NCBI GenBank assembly: GCA_029263015.1
Contig: JAJCYI010000067.1
Location: forward strand, 1 to 33,811
Length of the DNA: 33,811 nucleotides
From: Saprospiraceae bacterium
GTDB lineage: Bacteria > Bacteroidota > Bacteroidia > Chitinophagales > Saprospiraceae
Reading direction: 5' to 3'
Below, piece after piece: positions 32,842 to 33,811 of this stretch. A program made the position numbers and the translations under genes. The notes under the pieces were generated by a model. The model saw nothing but the letters and a program-made list of their open reading frames with translations, was not told the origin of the DNA and searched no databases. Within the stretch, counting starts at the first letter, position 1. The number at the start of each line of letters is the position of its first letter.

Positions 32842-32894
32842 CAGATGAGATGGGAGGCACCACGCCACAGGCGTGGTGCCTCCCATCTCATCTG
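32842..32894. repeat. 25-bp perfect hairpin in the leader of the arginase-family gene
   Basis: Arms 32842-32866 and 32870-32894 are exact complements with loop ACA (GGCACCACGCC at the top of the stem). It ends 31 bases before the arginase-family ATG on the minus strand, and its outer end touches the first copy of the 13-bp repeat. It could be a terminator for miaE or a leader control element. Confidence 0.8.
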
Positions 32895-33071
32895 ATTTCC
32901 GAAATTTCAGCAAAACCAGAGCGGAGGTTATGCCCAACACGCACTTTTTCTTCAAGGCGAATTTCGGAAATCTTGTTAATTAATGCCCTGTGAGATTTCC
33001 GAAATTGTTTTTGGGCGACAACCTGGGACAGGCGAAAGCTTTATTTCAAAGAGATTGAAATTTCGGAAATC
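32894..33071. repeat. Four copies of a 13-bp near-palindrome GATTTCCGAAATT
   Basis: Copies at 32894-32906 (+), 32960-32972 (-), 32994-33006 (+) and 33059-33071 (-). Each is close to AATTTC-N-GAAATT. Orientation alternates, so adjacent copies can also pair as hairpins. The set fills the spacer between miaE and the arginase-family gene. It may be a multi-site operator or a repeat element. Confidence 0.8.
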
Positions 33072-33076
33072 AGGCC

Positions 33077-33661
33077 TCAATGCAGAGCAGGTCTGATTTC
33101 CAGGCCATCAATGATTTTACCTTCTATTTCGGTCCACCACTCAAGGCGATCATAGACTTGTTTTTCATCAAAATAGTTAAGTGCCATTTTCACGAATACA
33201 TGACCATGCTTGGCTTCTGAAGCCCAGAGGATCTTGTAAAAACGGTGCATCTCCTTATCGTCCTGAGCTTCGCTAACAAGCCGGAATCGCTCTGCTCCCC
33301 TAGTCTCTACAACCGAAGCAATCAGCAGGCGATCTAGAAACCGTTCCGTCCTCCCACTGTGGCAACGTTTAATAAGTTCTGTTACGTAAGGATCTTTGCC
33401 AATAGAATGGGTGAGTTGGATGCCACGGCTGGCCATGATGTCATAAACTTGCTGGAAATGCTCGAGTTCTTCGATCCCAATGGCAATTAGCTCGGGAATG
33501 ATTTCCACCCGGTTGGGAAATTTGGCCACAAAGCTCATGGCCATGGCGCTGGCCTTTCTTTCACAGTCAGCGTGGTCTTGCAGAAAGGCTGGGAAGTCGT
33601 GCATTACGGCAGCAACCCATTCGGGCTTGGAAGGGGCGGCAAGGTCGAGGTTCAGTTTCAT
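33077..33661 (-). CDS. miaE: tRNA-(ms2io6A)-hydroxylase MiaE
   Basis: A 194-residue non-heme diiron monooxygenase that hydroxylates the isopentenyl group of 2-methylthio-N6-isopentenyladenosine at position 37 of tRNAs reading UNN codons. The four-helix ferritin-like layout and its iron ligands are visible: E34 (DCERKAS), E65 and H68 (IEELEHF), E119 (VETRGAERF), and E149 and H152 (SEAKHGHVF). Length and end-to-end pattern match bacterial MiaE. The ATG at 33661 is the only good start. It is transcribed in the same direction as the arginase-family gene, across a 265-base repeat-filled spacer. No miaA or miaB lies in the window. Confidence 0.93.
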   Translation of the reverse strand: MKLNLDLAAPSKPEWVAAVMHDFPAFLQDHADCERKASAMAMSFVAKFPNRVEIIPELIAIGIEELEHFQQVYDIMASRGIQLTHSIGKDPYVTELIKRCHSGRTERFLDRLLIASVVETRGAERFRLVSEAQDDKEMHRFYKILWASEAKHGHVFVKMALNYFDEKQVYDRLEWWTEIEGKIIDGLEIRPALH

Positions 33662-33772
33662 TAGTTTGGATCACTAGTGTTGCGTTAAGAAAAACAAATT
33701 CGTTGTAAAAAATTAACTATCAGTTAGTTACAGAGGTTTTTCGATTTCACGACTTCAGCGAATTTCTATGAA

Positions 33773-33802
33773 ATTGGCTATTTTTCACTAAAAATAGCCA
33801 AT
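33773..33802. terminator. Bidirectional terminator-like hairpin at the right edge
   Basis: TTGGCTATTTTT (33774-33785), loop CACT, AAAAATAGCCAA (33790-33801), plus one outer A-T pair. The stem contains its own T/A runs, so it could stop transcription from either side. The gene to the right is outside the window. Confidence 0.55.
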
Positions 33803-33811
33803 GTATCAGGG

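Noticed and set aside
32812-32955. N-terminal extension of the arginase-family protein by 48 codons
   Set aside because: The extension runs through a perfect hairpin and has no family resemblance; MTKQEKITNLDPSS is the natural start.

Overview
The window looks like chromosomal DNA of a Bacteroidota bacterium, most likely of the Saprospiria (Lewinella/Haliscomenobacter type). The reasons are several very large secreted proteins ending in type IX secretion (T9SS) sorting domains, a PorP/SprF partner, SprB-type and HYR repeats, a RhuM protein, AT-rich promoters of the TAnnTTTG type and no strong Shine-Dalgarno usage. No tRNA, rRNA or CRISPR array was seen.

Layout: a complete IS3-family element (1-1280) opens the window and abuts a heptamer array. 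A divergent pair follows: a lipid A/lysophospholipid acyltransferase (-) and an exported N4-(beta-N-acetylglucosaminyl)-asparaginase (+). Next is an orphan NarL/FixJ response regulator, then a 715-base spacer with a NarL-like dyad and a candidate promoter. The centre (4964-16356, all +) is a T9SS surface-protein cluster: a 1375-residue protein with a dockerin and a cohesin-like module, a small single-cohesin protein, a 1649-residue protein with four cohesin modules, about twelve SprB repeats and a type B sorting domain, and its PorP/SprF-type outer-membrane partner. The right half is a mixed set: an Amidase_3 amidase, a trans-sulfuration PLP enzyme, an RluD-like pseudouridine synthase, a LuxC-type acyl-CoA reductase, a ZIP metal transporter, a cassette-like segment with a small secreted protein and RhuM, a 1944-residue T9SS adhesin, a PAP2 phosphatase coupled to an arginase-superfamily enzyme, and MiaE.

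The most interesting system is the cohesin/dockerin-carrying T9SS cluster. The modules suggest a non-cellulosomal, calcium-dependent surface assembly: the type B tetra-cohesin protein would be exported with its SprF-like partner and could display or link dockerin-bearing proteins. No catalytic or carbohydrate-binding module is recognisable in the cluster, so an adhesive or structural role is more likely than a cellulosome.

A second theme lies between genes. Arrays with a strict 7-base period recur at six places with different sequences, usually just after a stop codon, and two of them fold back as hairpins. Other gene ends carry long perfect palindromes (up to 84 bp), several of which supply the last codons of the gene. 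The 22.8-23.5 kb segment resembles an integron-type gene cassette, and the leader between miaE and the arginase-family gene carries four copies of a 13-bp near-palindrome.
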